A DNA stretch of 37,051 nt, from NCBI GenBank assembly GCA_020860645.1, contig JAJBTX010000073.1, positions 1 through 37,051 of the forward strand. Direction: 5' to 3'. Positions 1 to 6,996 of this stretch are shown piece after piece. This stretch comes from Lachnospiraceae bacterium. Its GTDB lineage: Bacteria; Bacillota; Clostridia; Lachnospirales; Lachnospiraceae. Under the pieces are notes generated by a model. It ran no database searches. It saw nothing but the letters and a program-made list of their open reading frames with translations, and was not told where the DNA came from. Positions within the stretch are counted from its first letter, which is position 1, and each line of letters opens with the position of its first letter. The translations under genes were made by a program, and so were the position numbers.

Positions 1-28
1 ACCTTATCGCCCTTCATCAGCGTAAGTG
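1..28 (+). repeat. Left inverted repeat of invertible hsdS locus
   Basis: Bases 1-28 are the exact reverse complement of 1010-1037. The inner edge is sharp, since the next inner bases do not match. The outer edge lies off the window, so the repeat may be longer. It encodes the HsdS peptide LIALHQRK on the plus strand and is a likely recombination site for the adjacent tyrosine recombinase. Confidence 0.85.
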
Positions 29-152
29 TAATAAACCAAGGAGGTGTGCACATGTTGACGAATATTCAAAGTACAGACCTCTTCCACTGTTACTTCTTGC
101 AGTGGATAAAGGTCTACAAAGAAGGTGCTGTCCGAAAGGTTACAATGGATAA
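1..152 (+). CDS. 3' end of a type I restriction specificity gene (HsdS), partial
   Basis: The first bases of the window read in frame as LIALHQRK, a motif of the conserved helical region of Firmicute HsdS proteins, and the same peptide ends the reversed hsdS fragment at 1000-1575. HsdS is the DNA-recognition subunit of type I restriction-modification enzymes. The frame then runs for about 40 codons of unrelated sequence (CNKPRRC...) to a TAA at 150-152, overlapping the start of the recombinase gene. The body of the gene lies left of the window, so its start, its recognition domains and a preceding hsdM cannot be seen. The odd tail is what is expected where a recombination site cuts the normal C-terminus off. 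I am fairly sure of the hsdS identity but not that translation really runs to 152. Confidence 0.5.
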   Translation, partial: LIALHQRKCNKPRRCAHVDEYSKYRPLPLLLLAVDKGLQRRCCPKGYNG

Positions 153-981
153 GTACCTCATGACCCACAAGTGGGTGGAACGTCTCGCCCCATCGCTTCG
201 CCTGTGTGATGTGAACAGATTGACCTATCAGCAGTTGTTAAACGAATACGCGCTCAGTCATGAGAAGCAGACCACGATGGATTTTCATCATCAGCTCAAG
301 GGAGCAATCTGTGATGCAGTTGACGACGGCCTTATTGAAAAAGATCCCACTCGCAAAGCCATTGTCAAAGGAAAAAATCCTGCTGAGAAGAAAATCAAAT
401 ACCTGAACCAGTTCGAGCTTCACACTCTGCTCGCCGCGCTTGATCTTCGCGGGGAACTCAACTGGGACTGGCTCATTTTGCTGATTGCCAAGACGGGAAT
501 GCGGTTCTCAGAGGCGCTGGCTCTTACACCCAAGGATTTTGATTTTGCGCACCAGACCTTGTCTGTCAACAAAACGTGGGATTACAAGGAAGGAAGCGGC
601 TTTCAGCCGACGAAGAATGCTTCTTCCGTCCGAAAGATTCAAATCGACTGGCAGACGGTCATCCAATTTTCAGAATTGGTAAAAGGATGCGAAAGTGACA
701 AGCCCATCTTTGTTACTACGGATAATGTATATAACTCGACTGTGAACGGGATTCTCGCGCGTCATTGTAAGAGATTAAACATTCCTGTTATCACAATCCA
801 TGGGCTGAGACATACTCATGCCTCGCTCCTGCTATTTGCTGGTGTTTCTATTGCAAGTGTGGCAAGAAGACTGGGACATTCAAGCATGACCACTACACAA
901 AAAACGTATCTTCATATCATCCAGGAACTCGAAAATCAGGATATCGATTTGGTGATGCGTTCACTTTCCAATCTTAGCTGA
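52..981 (+). CDS. Tyrosine recombinase (phage-integrase family), probable hsdS invertase
   Basis: This is a 309-residue tyrosine recombinase. Numbered from the ATG at 52, the catalytic set is complete: Arg151 in TGMRFSE, the HGLRH box (His250, Arg253), His276 in LGHSS and the Tyr286 nucleophile in KTYLH. The first ~110 residues form the SAM-like core-binding domain. The track's GTG at 46 is less likely, because AAGGAGG at 38-44 sits 7 nt before the ATG at 52. The gene lies exactly between two perfect inverted repeats that are pieces of hsdS. The same gene order occurs in phase-variable type I systems such as the pneumococcal creX locus. Its inferred job is inverting DNA between hsdS repeats to swap target recognition domains. 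A prophage or integrative-element integrase is the alternative, but no phage or conjugation genes are nearby. Confidence 0.9.
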   Translation: MLTNIQSTDLFHCYFLQWIKVYKEGAVRKVTMDKYLMTHKWVERLAPSLRLCDVNRLTYQQLLNEYALSHEKQTTMDFHHQLKGAICDAVDDGLIEKDPTRKAIVKGKNPAEKKIKYLNQFELHTLLAALDLRGELNWDWLILLIAKTGMRFSEALALTPKDFDFAHQTLSVNKTWDYKEGSGFQPTKNASSVRKIQIDWQTVIQFSELVKGCESDKPIFVTTDNVYNSTVNGILARHCKRLNIPVITIHGLRHTHASLLLFAGVSIASVARRLGHSSMTTTQKTYLHIIQELENQDIDLVMRSLSNLS

Positions 982-999
982 TCTCTATCCTTATTGCAT

Positions 1000-1575
1000 C
1001 TAGTAAAACCACTTACGCTGATGAAGGGCGATAAGGTGGTCGAGATGGGAGAAAAATACTCCAATTTGTTTTTGCTCGCTCTCAGTTGGAATAGCAATTT
1101 CAAGATTGTTTACTTGCTCTAAAGAGAGATTAGGTTGTGCTCCAACAGTTGGATTCTTCTTCACAAAATCGGAGACAGCCTTGCCTTTTAGATATGTTTT
1201 CACATACTCCAAATAGCCACTTTTTAATCGAATAATTGCCAAGGCTTGATTTGTATTTGCCGGCAATATGCTTGATTTTACTGAAGTTACTCGTCCAAGA
1301 GTTCCAGCAATTGAAAAAAGAATATCATTTTCTTTGAGCTGAGAACGATGCAAGTATCCTCCGTGTTCTTCCATTGAAATCTTTTGCGTGATAGTGACCT
1401 CACCAGAAGATTCGTCAATACTTTCAATCTTTACAAAATTGACAGTTCCTGTGTTACTTTTATCTAAAGGTGTCGTGCCTTTTGTAATGAGTGATGCAAG
1501 CTCCCCCAACTTCCGCTGTTCCCAAGCATTTGTGGCAGACACCAACAGTACTCCAAGCAAATTTTTGCCAATCAC
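1000..1575 (-). CDS. Truncated HsdS: single target-recognition-domain cassette, probably silent
   Basis: The frame encodes one HsdS half. It has the conserved TRD entry NAWEQRKLGEL (residues ~16-26), a target recognition domain of about 130 residues, then the conserved exit EQKQIGVFFSHLDHLIALHQRK and an abrupt WFY stop. A complete HsdS has two such halves and is about twice as long. There is no normal N-terminus. The frame is open upstream to about 1603 without an ATG, and the GTG at 1575 has only a poor ribosome site. The inverted repeat 1010-1037 falls on the LIALHQRK codons. It reads towards the recombinase and is opposite to the hsdS outside the left edge. This is best read as a storage cassette that supplies an alternative recognition domain after recombination. 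A plain decayed gene is the alternative. Confidence 0.8.
   Translation of the reverse strand: MIGKNLLGVLLVSATNAWEQRKLGELASLITKGTTPLDKSNTGTVNFVKIESIDESSGEVTITQKISMEEHGGYLHRSQLKENDILFSIAGTLGRVTSVKSSILPANTNQALAIIRLKSGYLEYVKTYLKGKAVSDFVKKNPTVGAQPNLSLEQVNNLEIAIPTESEQKQIGVFFSHLDHLIALHQRKWFY
1010..1037 (-). repeat. Right inverted repeat of invertible hsdS locus
   Basis: Perfect 28-bp inverse of bases 1-28, lying within the 3' end of the reversed hsdS fragment just downstream of the recombinase gene. Confidence 0.85.
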
Positions 1576-1585
1576 GATTTTCCCG

Positions 1586-1614
1586 TTGTTATAGTGGCAT
1601 AATTATGATATAAT
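1586..1614 (+). promoter_or_regulatory. Promoter of the toxin-antitoxin operon with palindrome in the spacer
   Basis: TTGTTA (1586-1591) and TATAAT (1609-1614) are separated by 17 nt, a near-consensus housekeeping promoter. The spacer contains the perfect palindrome CATAATTATG (1598-1607), a plausible operator for autoregulation by the antitoxin. Confidence 0.7.
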
Positions 1615-1640
1615 TGAGCGCGAAGAAAGGAGTGAACACA

Positions 1641-1904
1641 ATGCCTCTTATCATACCGATTAAGGAATTAAGGAAAACCAGTGAGCTTTCAGAACTCGCA
1701 CACAAGGAACAGGAACCGATTTTCATTACGAAGAATGGGTACAGCGATCTCGTTATCATGAGTTCTGAATTATATGACCGTTTTGCCAGGGTGAACCGTA
1801 TAGATCAGGCTATCTATGAGTCGGAACTGGAAATCGAAAATGGTGCTGAAGCAGTAGATGCCGAAACCGTCTTTGCAGAATTGGAGAAAAAACACTTTGG
1901 ATAA
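1641..1904 (+). CDS. Type II antitoxin, Phd/YefM family
   Basis: This is an 87-residue protein with the Phd/YefM layout. The N-terminal DNA-binding fold has the typical sequences IPIKELRK, EPIFITKNGYSDLVIMS and SSELYDRF. A charged, acidic C-terminal helix (residues ~55-87) follows and would wrap the toxin. The start is the ATG at 1641, because AAAGGAG lies at 1627-1633. The track's TTG at 1614 overlaps the -10 box. The gene overlaps the downstream toxin by 8 nt, so the two are translationally coupled. In this family the antitoxin neutralises the toxin and, with it, represses the operon. Here a palindrome lies in the promoter spacer. Confidence 0.88.
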   Translation: MPLIIPIKELRKTSELSELAHKEQEPIFITKNGYSDLVIMSSELYDRFARVNRIDQAIYESELEIENGAEAVDAETVFAELEKKHFG

Positions 1905-2334
1905 ATATCGGGTAAAGATCAATCCGCGGGCAATCCGCGAGCTGGATCAAATTTACAAATACATCGCCCTGGCAAAGCTTTCTCCGGAAAATGCAAAAGG
2001 TCAGACCGACAGAATTAAAGCCGCCATTTTGGATCTTGATACCTTTCCAGAGGCGCATCAGGAGCGGCAGGAAGGCCGCTATGCCGGGAAAGGATATCGC
2101 CAGCTCCTGATTGATAACTATCTCGCCATCTTTCGGATTGATAAAAAAAAGAAGGTTGTCACAGTCATTACTATTCAGTATCAGGGCAGAAACACCTGCC
2201 CATCATTACTGAGGCCAAGTCAGCTGACCTCCACCATCTCCCGGTTCGTCTTAAAATACATTGCCCTTGAAACTTTGCTTTTCTCGAGATACTGGTTTTC
2301 CTCCAGATTTCCAAGCACCTGCTTTCTCAGATAG
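1897..2334 (+). CDS. RelE/ParE-family toxin with an aberrant C-terminal extension
   Basis: Residues 1-~97 (from the TTG at 1897) match the RelE/ParE toxin fold: KINPRAIRELDQIYKYIA, the central EGRYAGKGYRQLLIDNYLAIFRID strand pair and the closing VVTVITIQYQGRN. Such toxins normally end right after that last strand, at about 95-105 residues. Here the frame continues for about 46 more residues (TCPSLLRPSQ... to 2334) with no family resemblance. That tail is antisense to a winged-helix remnant on the minus strand. Toxins of this family act either as ribosome-dependent mRNA nucleases or as gyrase poisons, and the sequence alone does not decide which. The TTG start overlaps the antitoxin stop, with GGAG about 10 nt upstream. 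The extension may have damaged activity or may be tolerated. Confidence 0.8.
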   Translation: MDKYRVKINPRAIRELDQIYKYIALAKLSPENAKGQTDRIKAAILDLDTFPEAHQERQEGRYAGKGYRQLLIDNYLAIFRIDKKKKVVTVITIQYQGRNTCPSLLRPSQLTSTISRFVLKYIALETLLFSRYWFSSRFPSTCFLR

Positions 2335-2396
2335 CTGGAATCACTGATTCCGAGATATTCCGTGATCTCGAAAATCTTCTCCAAGTATACTTCAAA
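2220..2396 (-). pseudogene. Remnant of a winged-helix DNA-binding domain
   Basis: The minus strand reads EKIFEITEYLGISDSSYLRKQVLGNLEENQYLEKSKVSRAMYFKTN..., ending MVEVS stop. It is a clean winged helix-turn-helix with a recognition helix around SDSSYLRKQVLG and a wing at KSKVSRAMYF. Such wHTH modules end many Fic or AlbA_2/ATPase-type regulatory proteins found beside restriction loci. A stop at 2397-2399, immediately upstream in frame, and a tandem repeat cut the reading frame off, so only about 58 codons remain. It is too short for the ORF track. The parent family is an inference. The wHTH character is visible in the sequence. Confidence 0.5.
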
Positions 2397-2475
2397 TTAA
2401 CTTCAAGGTTACTTCAAGGTTACTTCAAGTTCACTTCAAGCTCACTTCAAGTTCACTTCAACTTACTTCAAGCAG
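2389..2475 (-). repeat. 11-bp tandem repeat (about 8 units)
   Basis: Eight consecutive units start with ACTTCAA (plus strand) at 2389, 2400, 2411, 2422, 2433, 2444, 2455 and 2465. The spacing is 11 bp except for one 10-bp unit. On the minus strand the unit is CTTGAAGTGAA-like. All three minus frames contain stops here, so it is non-coding in its present form. It separates hsdR from the winged-helix remnant. Confidence 0.9.
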
Positions 2476-2486
2476 CATCCCTCCGG

Positions 2487-5400
2487 CTACGGCATCCGAA
2501 TTTCAAACCCGCCGCTGAGGATGAAGTCCCGGAGCAGCTTATCGGTCTTTACAGGCACCTTGGGCGGGATAATCTTTGTACCTTCCAGCCACTCAAAATA
2601 TGCCCTGGCTTTCTTCTTATCGACCGTGGCCTTCAGAGCGTCGAAGCGGCCAAACTCATTGATATTGGCTTCGGTCACGTGCAGGCTCATCATGCCTCGC
2701 AGCTGATACTCGTCAAGTCCCAGCGCGGAGGAGAGACGGTGAATCTGATCCTCTTTCGCCTTTGAAATATATTCAATGATATAATCCCGGAGCAGCTTCC
2801 CCTCTTCGGGGATCACATCCCCGCGCTGAATGTCGTGAAGAAAGATATTGGCGTACTTCTGCTCTTCCTGCGAGAGCGTCGCAAAGGTTTTGTGCAGCTC
2901 GTCCTCCGCCTGCCGGAGGGCTTCCTCGCTGGCAGTTCCCAGCTGGAACAGCTTGAGATATTTTACAAAGCGGCTGTTCATATAATCCGTGTCGATCTTT
3001 TCCGTATCGATAATGGTGAGGTAGCCTGCGACATCATAGGGAATATCTCCCGTGCTGTCGCCGTCACTGCCGCTGAACAGCTCCTTATAACGTAAGGCAA
3101 GCACTTTATAGGTTCTCTCATCTATTTCCACCTGAATCGTGAACGGCTTTCCTGTTTCAGCATCCGTGAAAACGTAGCTGTCCCGCTTCCAGATGAAGCC
3201 CTGTATTTTCGCGGCTTCCAGATACTCGTTAAACTCCCGGAAAAGATTTGCGAATTTTCTGCGCTCCGTTACGTCTTCGGGCAGCTGACGGAAGCTGTCC
3301 ACGCCTGCCTGCTCGAATAAGTCTTTGATCTCAGCATAGATCGCGTTCATTTTCTCCAGATTCTTGTCCAGGCGCTGGACAAACAGGCCAAAGGGCCGGT
3401 CTCCGGAGTACAGTTTCACCGCCGCCTCAATATTCTTTTCCATGGTGTGCGGACGGCGATAGTATTTAATGGTGCCAAAAGGCTTATCCGGGCCAAAGAG
3501 CCGGTTTGTGCGCGAGAATGCCTGGATAATGTTCTCATACTGGAGCATTTTATCCAGATATAAGGTATTGATCCACTTGGAATCAAAACCGGTCAGCATC
3601 TGATCCACGACGATCAGCAGATTGATCTGCAGTTCCGGGGCGCGGTCAATCCGTTCATAGGGCTTCTTGTGGGCGAGACGAGCGGCGATGTCCTTCTTCA
3701 TCCTGGCAAAGGTCGGAATCGTAAAGTCCTGCCCATATTGTTCATTATAATCCGTGATAATTTCGACCAGGCCGTCTTCCTTCCACTTCGCGCCGCCATT
3801 ATTGTCAATACCGGGATCAAACAGGGCGGTCACCTTCAGGTCGGGAGCCTTTTCCTTCAGTATCCGGTAGTACTCGACCGCTTCCGGAATGGAGCTGGTA
3901 GCCAGTATCGCGTGAAACTTTCCGCCGCGGCTCAGCGTGACCCAGTTTTCCAGAATATCTTCGATCACCAGAGCTCTGTATTCCCGCGTCTCATACTGCG
4001 CATTGGGAAGGTAATCTTCGATGCCCTTGCAGTATTTGCCGCTCTCGTCCGTCCACCCGGCCATGGGCAGTTCCATGTACTGATAGAATATTTCGCTTTT
4101 CTGCAGATCGGCTAGTGCCTCCTGCACGGTATCTGCCTTCGCCTTTTCGAGCGCAACCGCCTCCCGCAGGTCTTTATCTTTATAAGTCAGCACCTTATAG
4201 GGGTCAAAGCCCAGTACGTTCCTGTCACGGATGCCGTCCGCGATGCTGTAGCGATGCAGCTCGTTTCCGAAAACCGTGGTCGTGGTACTCATTTTCTTCT
4301 GGTTTTCGTCCTGAATCGGCGTGCCGGTGAATCCGAAAAAGAGCGCCCGGGGGAAGGTATGCTTGATAGTCAGAAGCATATCGCCGAAGGTAGAACGATG
4401 GCATTCATCTACAATGAAAACAATGCGTTTGGAATTCATGATTTCCAGATCGACTGCCTTCAGACGTCCATCGGCCTCGTCCCGGATGTTACTCATCTTC
4501 TGGATAGAGGTGACGATCAGCGTGTCTGCGGGATCATCGCTTTTCAGTTTGGTGATCAGAACGCCAGTATTTTCCGTGGCCTGCACGTCTTCGTCGTCAT
4601 TGGCAAAATTCCGGTATTCCTTCAGGCTCTGCGTCCCCAGCTCGATACGATCCATGAGAAAAATCACTTTGTCGGCATCATGGGAGGCGGCAATCAACTG
4701 AGCAGATTTGAAGGAAGTCATGGTCTTACCGGAGCCGGTGGTATGCCAGACATAGCCGCCCAGCTGGCTGTCCGCGTCCCACCTGGTTTTGGAAACCTTA
4801 TCGGAAATGGCGCTGGCGGCATAATACTGGTAACTGCGCATCACCTTCAACACACCGTCGGAATCATCCGCCACCGTATAGAAACCGATCAGTTCATGCG
4901 CCATCGGTATGTAGAGAAATCTGGATGCGATCTGCTTCCAGTCATTCATTGGTTCGTTGTCAAAGTCCGCCCAGTGAAAACGATAATTGGGGTTGAAAAC
5001 GCCATCAGGACCGGGATTGGCAAAATAGACGGTCTCCTCCGGGTTCATGGCCACAAAAATCTGTATCAGCGAAAACAGTCCGGTAAAAATACCCTCCTGC
5101 GCATATTTCTCGATCTGATTGCAGGCCCGGCTGACCGGATCACCGCTTCTTTTTAGTTCAATATGGATGACGGGCATCCCGTTGATAAGCAGCATCAGAT
5201 CTCCCCGCCGGTCATTCAGCATTTTTGACCTGGTGGGAAATACAGGCTGCTCGGCAATCTGGTAACGGCTCTGCCCGGCGGCAATCTCACGCCGGTCATA
5301 GATTTTCAGAGATATCTCTTTCCCAAAATGCAGGACATCCTCCGTGTTGTCCCGGATAATCGTGACATAGTTGCCATTGATAAAACCGTTGAGGCGGTTG

Positions 5401-5627
5401 GGTGTTCGCAGGGTGTTGATCTGCTCTATAATCTGCTGCATCTCTCCGGAGGTCAGGGGCTGACCGTTCAGGCGATCAATCCCCATGTTGTTTTCATAGA
5501 GGATATTCGCCCAGTTGTCGATAAGCTGCTGCTCCGTATAATGATACAGGACCTTATTCTCCCATCCCTGTTTGAACAGTATTTTGATCAATGCAGCCTC
5601 AAAATCGGCTTCTTTCGTGAATGCCAC
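2487..5627 (-). CDS. hsdR: Type I restriction enzyme R subunit (HsdR)
   Basis: The 1046-residue protein has the full HsdR architecture. An N-terminal PD-(D/E)xK nuclease has Asp143 in RRGDLML and Glu157/Lys159 in IHIELKRSG. A superfamily 2 translocase motor follows, with Walker A HTTGSGKT (~295-302), Walker B DECH (407-410) and motif III FTGTP (~433-437). A helical C-terminal region would contact the HsdM/HsdS core. It pumps and cleaves unmethylated DNA and needs HsdM and HsdS to act. The GTG start at 5627 is preceded by GGGAGGA on the minus strand. It lies downstream of the reversed hsdS cassette and toxin-antitoxin pair and has its own promoter. No hsdM is in the window, so the partner genes must lie left of base 1 or elsewhere. 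No frame disruption is seen. Confidence 0.96.
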   Translation of the reverse strand: MAFTKEADFEAALIKILFKQGWENKVLYHYTEQQLIDNWANILYENNMGIDRLNGQPLTSGEMQQIIEQINTLRTPNRLNGFINGNYVTIIRDNTEDVLHFGKEISLKIYDRREIAAGQSRYQIAEQPVFPTRSKMLNDRRGDLMLLINGMPVIHIELKRSGDPVSRACNQIEKYAQEGIFTGLFSLIQIFVAMNPEETVYFANPGPDGVFNPNYRFHWADFDNEPMNDWKQIASRFLYIPMAHELIGFYTVADDSDGVLKVMRSYQYYAASAISDKVSKTRWDADSQLGGYVWHTTGSGKTMTSFKSAQLIAASHDADKVIFLMDRIELGTQSLKEYRNFANDDEDVQATENTGVLITKLKSDDPADTLIVTSIQKMSNIRDEADGRLKAVDLEIMNSKRIVFIVDECHRSTFGDMLLTIKHTFPRALFFGFTGTPIQDENQKKMSTTTTVFGNELHRYSIADGIRDRNVLGFDPYKVLTYKDKDLREAVALEKAKADTVQEALADLQKSEIFYQYMELPMAGWTDESGKYCKGIEDYLPNAQYETREYRALVIEDILENWVTLSRGGKFHAILATSSIPEAVEYYRILKEKAPDLKVTALFDPGIDNNGGAKWKEDGLVEIITDYNEQYGQDFTIPTFARMKKDIAARLAHKKPYERIDRAPELQINLLIVVDQMLTGFDSKWINTLYLDKMLQYENIIQAFSRTNRLFGPDKPFGTIKYYRRPHTMEKNIEAAVKLYSGDRPFGLFVQRLDKNLEKMNAIYAEIKDLFEQAGVDSFRQLPEDVTERRKFANLFREFNEYLEAAKIQGFIWKRDSYVFTDAETGKPFTIQVEIDERTYKVLALRYKELFSGSDGDSTGDIPYDVAGYLTIIDTEKIDTDYMNSRFVKYLKLFQLGTASEEALRQAEDELHKTFATLSQEEQKYANIFLHDIQRGDVIPEEGKLLRDYIIEYISKAKEDQIHRLSSALGLDEYQLRGMMSLHVTEANINEFGRFDALKATVDKKKARAYFEWLEGTKIIPPKVPVKTDKLLRDFILSGGFEIRMP

Positions 5628-5709
5628 TGCGCATCCTCCCTTTCGATTAACCAGACGTTGTCTCGTCGACTCAATTTCAGGAAAAATAAAGCTGTCCTGA
5701 TTTATAAAC

Positions 5710-5739
5710 AGTATAGCATAGAAAATATTTCAGTGCGAA
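5710..5739 (-). promoter_or_regulatory. Probable hsdR promoter
   Basis: On the minus strand, TATACT (5715-5710) is preceded by the extended -10 dinucleotide TG (TGCTATACT) and, 18 nt upstream, by TTCGCA. The transcript would carry a leader of roughly 75 nt before the hsdR GTG. Confidence 0.5.
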
Positions 5740-5771
5740 ATGATTTTATTCAAATTCATTCACTTAGGGTA

Positions 5772-5808
5772 TTGACATTCCTGTGAGCACAATGTTATAA
5801 TGCTCACA
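5772..5808 (+). promoter_or_regulatory. Alcohol dehydrogenase promoter with inverted-repeat operator
   Basis: TTGACA (5772-5777) and TATAAT (5796-5801) are spaced by 18 nt. A perfect 8-bp inverted repeat, TGTGAGCA (5782-5789) and TGCTCACA (5801-5808), brackets the -10 box with an 11-nt centre. That position suits a repressor. No regulator gene is adjacent. Confidence 0.75.
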
Positions 5809-5870
5809 ATGAATGATAAAAATTTAACAAAGTCGTTCATGCAAAATTATCAGGAAAAGGAGGCTACAAC

Positions 5871-6932
5871 ATGAAAGGTTACGCAATGCTGAAAATCGGA
5901 GAATCCGGCTGGATCGAGAAGGATCGCCCCGCCTGCGGGCCGCTCGACGCCATCTGCAAACCGCTGGCGCTGGCGATCTGCACTTCCGACGTTCACACAC
6001 TCTGGGAAGGCGCGATCGGTGAGCGCCACAACATGATCCTCGGACACGAGGGCTGCGCCGAAGTCGTAGAGGTCGGCTCTCTCGTGAAGGACTTCAAGCC
6101 GGGCGACCGCGTGCTGGTACCGGCGATCACGCCGGACTGGAACTCGCTGGAAGCGCAGGCCGGTTACTCCATGCACTCAGGCGGTATGCTCGCCGGCTGG
6201 AAATTTTCCAACTTTAAAGACGGCGTTTTCTCCGAATACTTCCATGTAAACGACGCGGACGGCAATCTTGCCCTGCTCCCCGACAACATCAACACCGTCG
6301 ACGCCTGCATGCTCTCCGATATGGTGCCGACCGGCTTCCACGGCGTGGAGCTGGCTGATGTGCAGTTTGGCGATACGGTCCTGGTGATCGGTATCGGCCC
6401 GGTGGGTCTGATGTCCGTGGCCGGCGCAAATATGCGCGGCGCTTCCCGCATCATCGCGGTGGGCACCCGGCCCGTGTGCGTGGAGGCCGCGAAGGGCTAC
6501 GGCGCGACGGATTTCGTCAGCTATAAGAACGGTCCGATCTTCCAGCAGGTGCTCGACATGACCGGCGGCAAGGGCGTTGATAAGATCGTCATCGCGGGCG
6601 GCGGCGTGGAGACCTTCGCCGAGGCCGTGAAGTGCTTAAAGCCCGGCGGCAAGATCGGCAATGTCAATTATCTCGGAAGCGGTGATGTGATCGACATCCC
6701 GCGCGTGGAATGGGGCGTCGGTATGGGCCACAAGCAGTTAAGCGGCGGCCTGATGCCGGGCGGACGTCTGCGCATGGAAAAGCTGAGCGCGCTGGTATCC
6801 GCGGGCAAGCTCGACCTCGCGCCCTTAAGCACCCATGTCTTCGACGGCTGGGAGCACCTCGAGGAGGCGCTGTTCCTGATGCGCGACAAGCCGAAGGATC
6901 TCATCAAGCCGGTGGTAAGAATCGAAGCTTAA
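5871..6932 (+). CDS. Zinc-dependent, NADP-type secondary alcohol dehydrogenase
   Basis: This 353-residue medium-chain dehydrogenase closely resembles the NADP-dependent secondary alcohol dehydrogenases of Clostridium beijerinckii and Thermoanaerobacter brockii, as recalled (MKGYAML start, DFKPGDRV, MLAGWKFSNFKDGVF). The catalytic zinc ligands of that group are at the same positions: Cys37, His59, Glu60 and Asp150. The Rossmann loop has GIGPVGL and then VGTRP, and SYKNG carries the tyrosine that with GTR favours NADP over NAD. The reaction is reversible oxidation of secondary alcohols such as isopropanol to ketones. The structural zinc lobe is missing, as in that subgroup. AAGGAGG precedes the ATG. 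A hairpin separates it from the CobW-family gene downstream. Its real substrate is unknown. Confidence 0.93.
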   Translation: MKGYAMLKIGESGWIEKDRPACGPLDAICKPLALAICTSDVHTLWEGAIGERHNMILGHEGCAEVVEVGSLVKDFKPGDRVLVPAITPDWNSLEAQAGYSMHSGGMLAGWKFSNFKDGVFSEYFHVNDADGNLALLPDNINTVDACMLSDMVPTGFHGVELADVQFGDTVLVIGIGPVGLMSVAGANMRGASRIIAVGTRPVCVEAAKGYGATDFVSYKNGPIFQQVLDMTGGKGVDKIVIAGGGVETFAEAVKCLKPGGKIGNVNYLGSGDVIDIPRVEWGVGMGHKQLSGGLMPGGRLRMEKLSALVSAGKLDLAPLSTHVFDGWEHLEEALFLMRDKPKDLIKPVVRIEA

Positions 6933-6946
6933 ACACTCTCTTCTTG

Positions 6947-6974
6947 AAGTCCGGCGGAGCAATCCGCCGGGCTT
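6947..6974 (+). terminator. Intergenic hairpin, terminator or attenuator
   Basis: A 12-bp stem (AAGTCCGGCGGA paired with TCCGCCGGGCTT, one G-U pair) with a GCAA loop is followed by the pyrimidine-rich CCTCTCTTTT. It lies 15 nt after the dehydrogenase stop and ends just before the CobW ribosome site, so it may lower rather than abolish read-through. Confidence 0.6.
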
Positions 6975-6996
6975 CCTCTCTTTTGGAGGTCAGGCC

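Noticed and set aside
1-981. Prophage or integrative element marked by the recombinase
   Set aside because: No phage, relaxase or conjugation genes follow, and the flanking repeats are hsdS coding sequence rather than att sites of a tRNA.
2389-2475. CRISPR array reading of the short repeats
   Set aside because: Units are contiguous 11-mers without spacers, and no cas genes are present.
5782-5808. lac-operator or CRP-site reading of TGTGAGCA...TGCTCACA
   Set aside because: The half-site only superficially resembles TGTGAGC of E. coli sites, and the spacing and organism do not fit.
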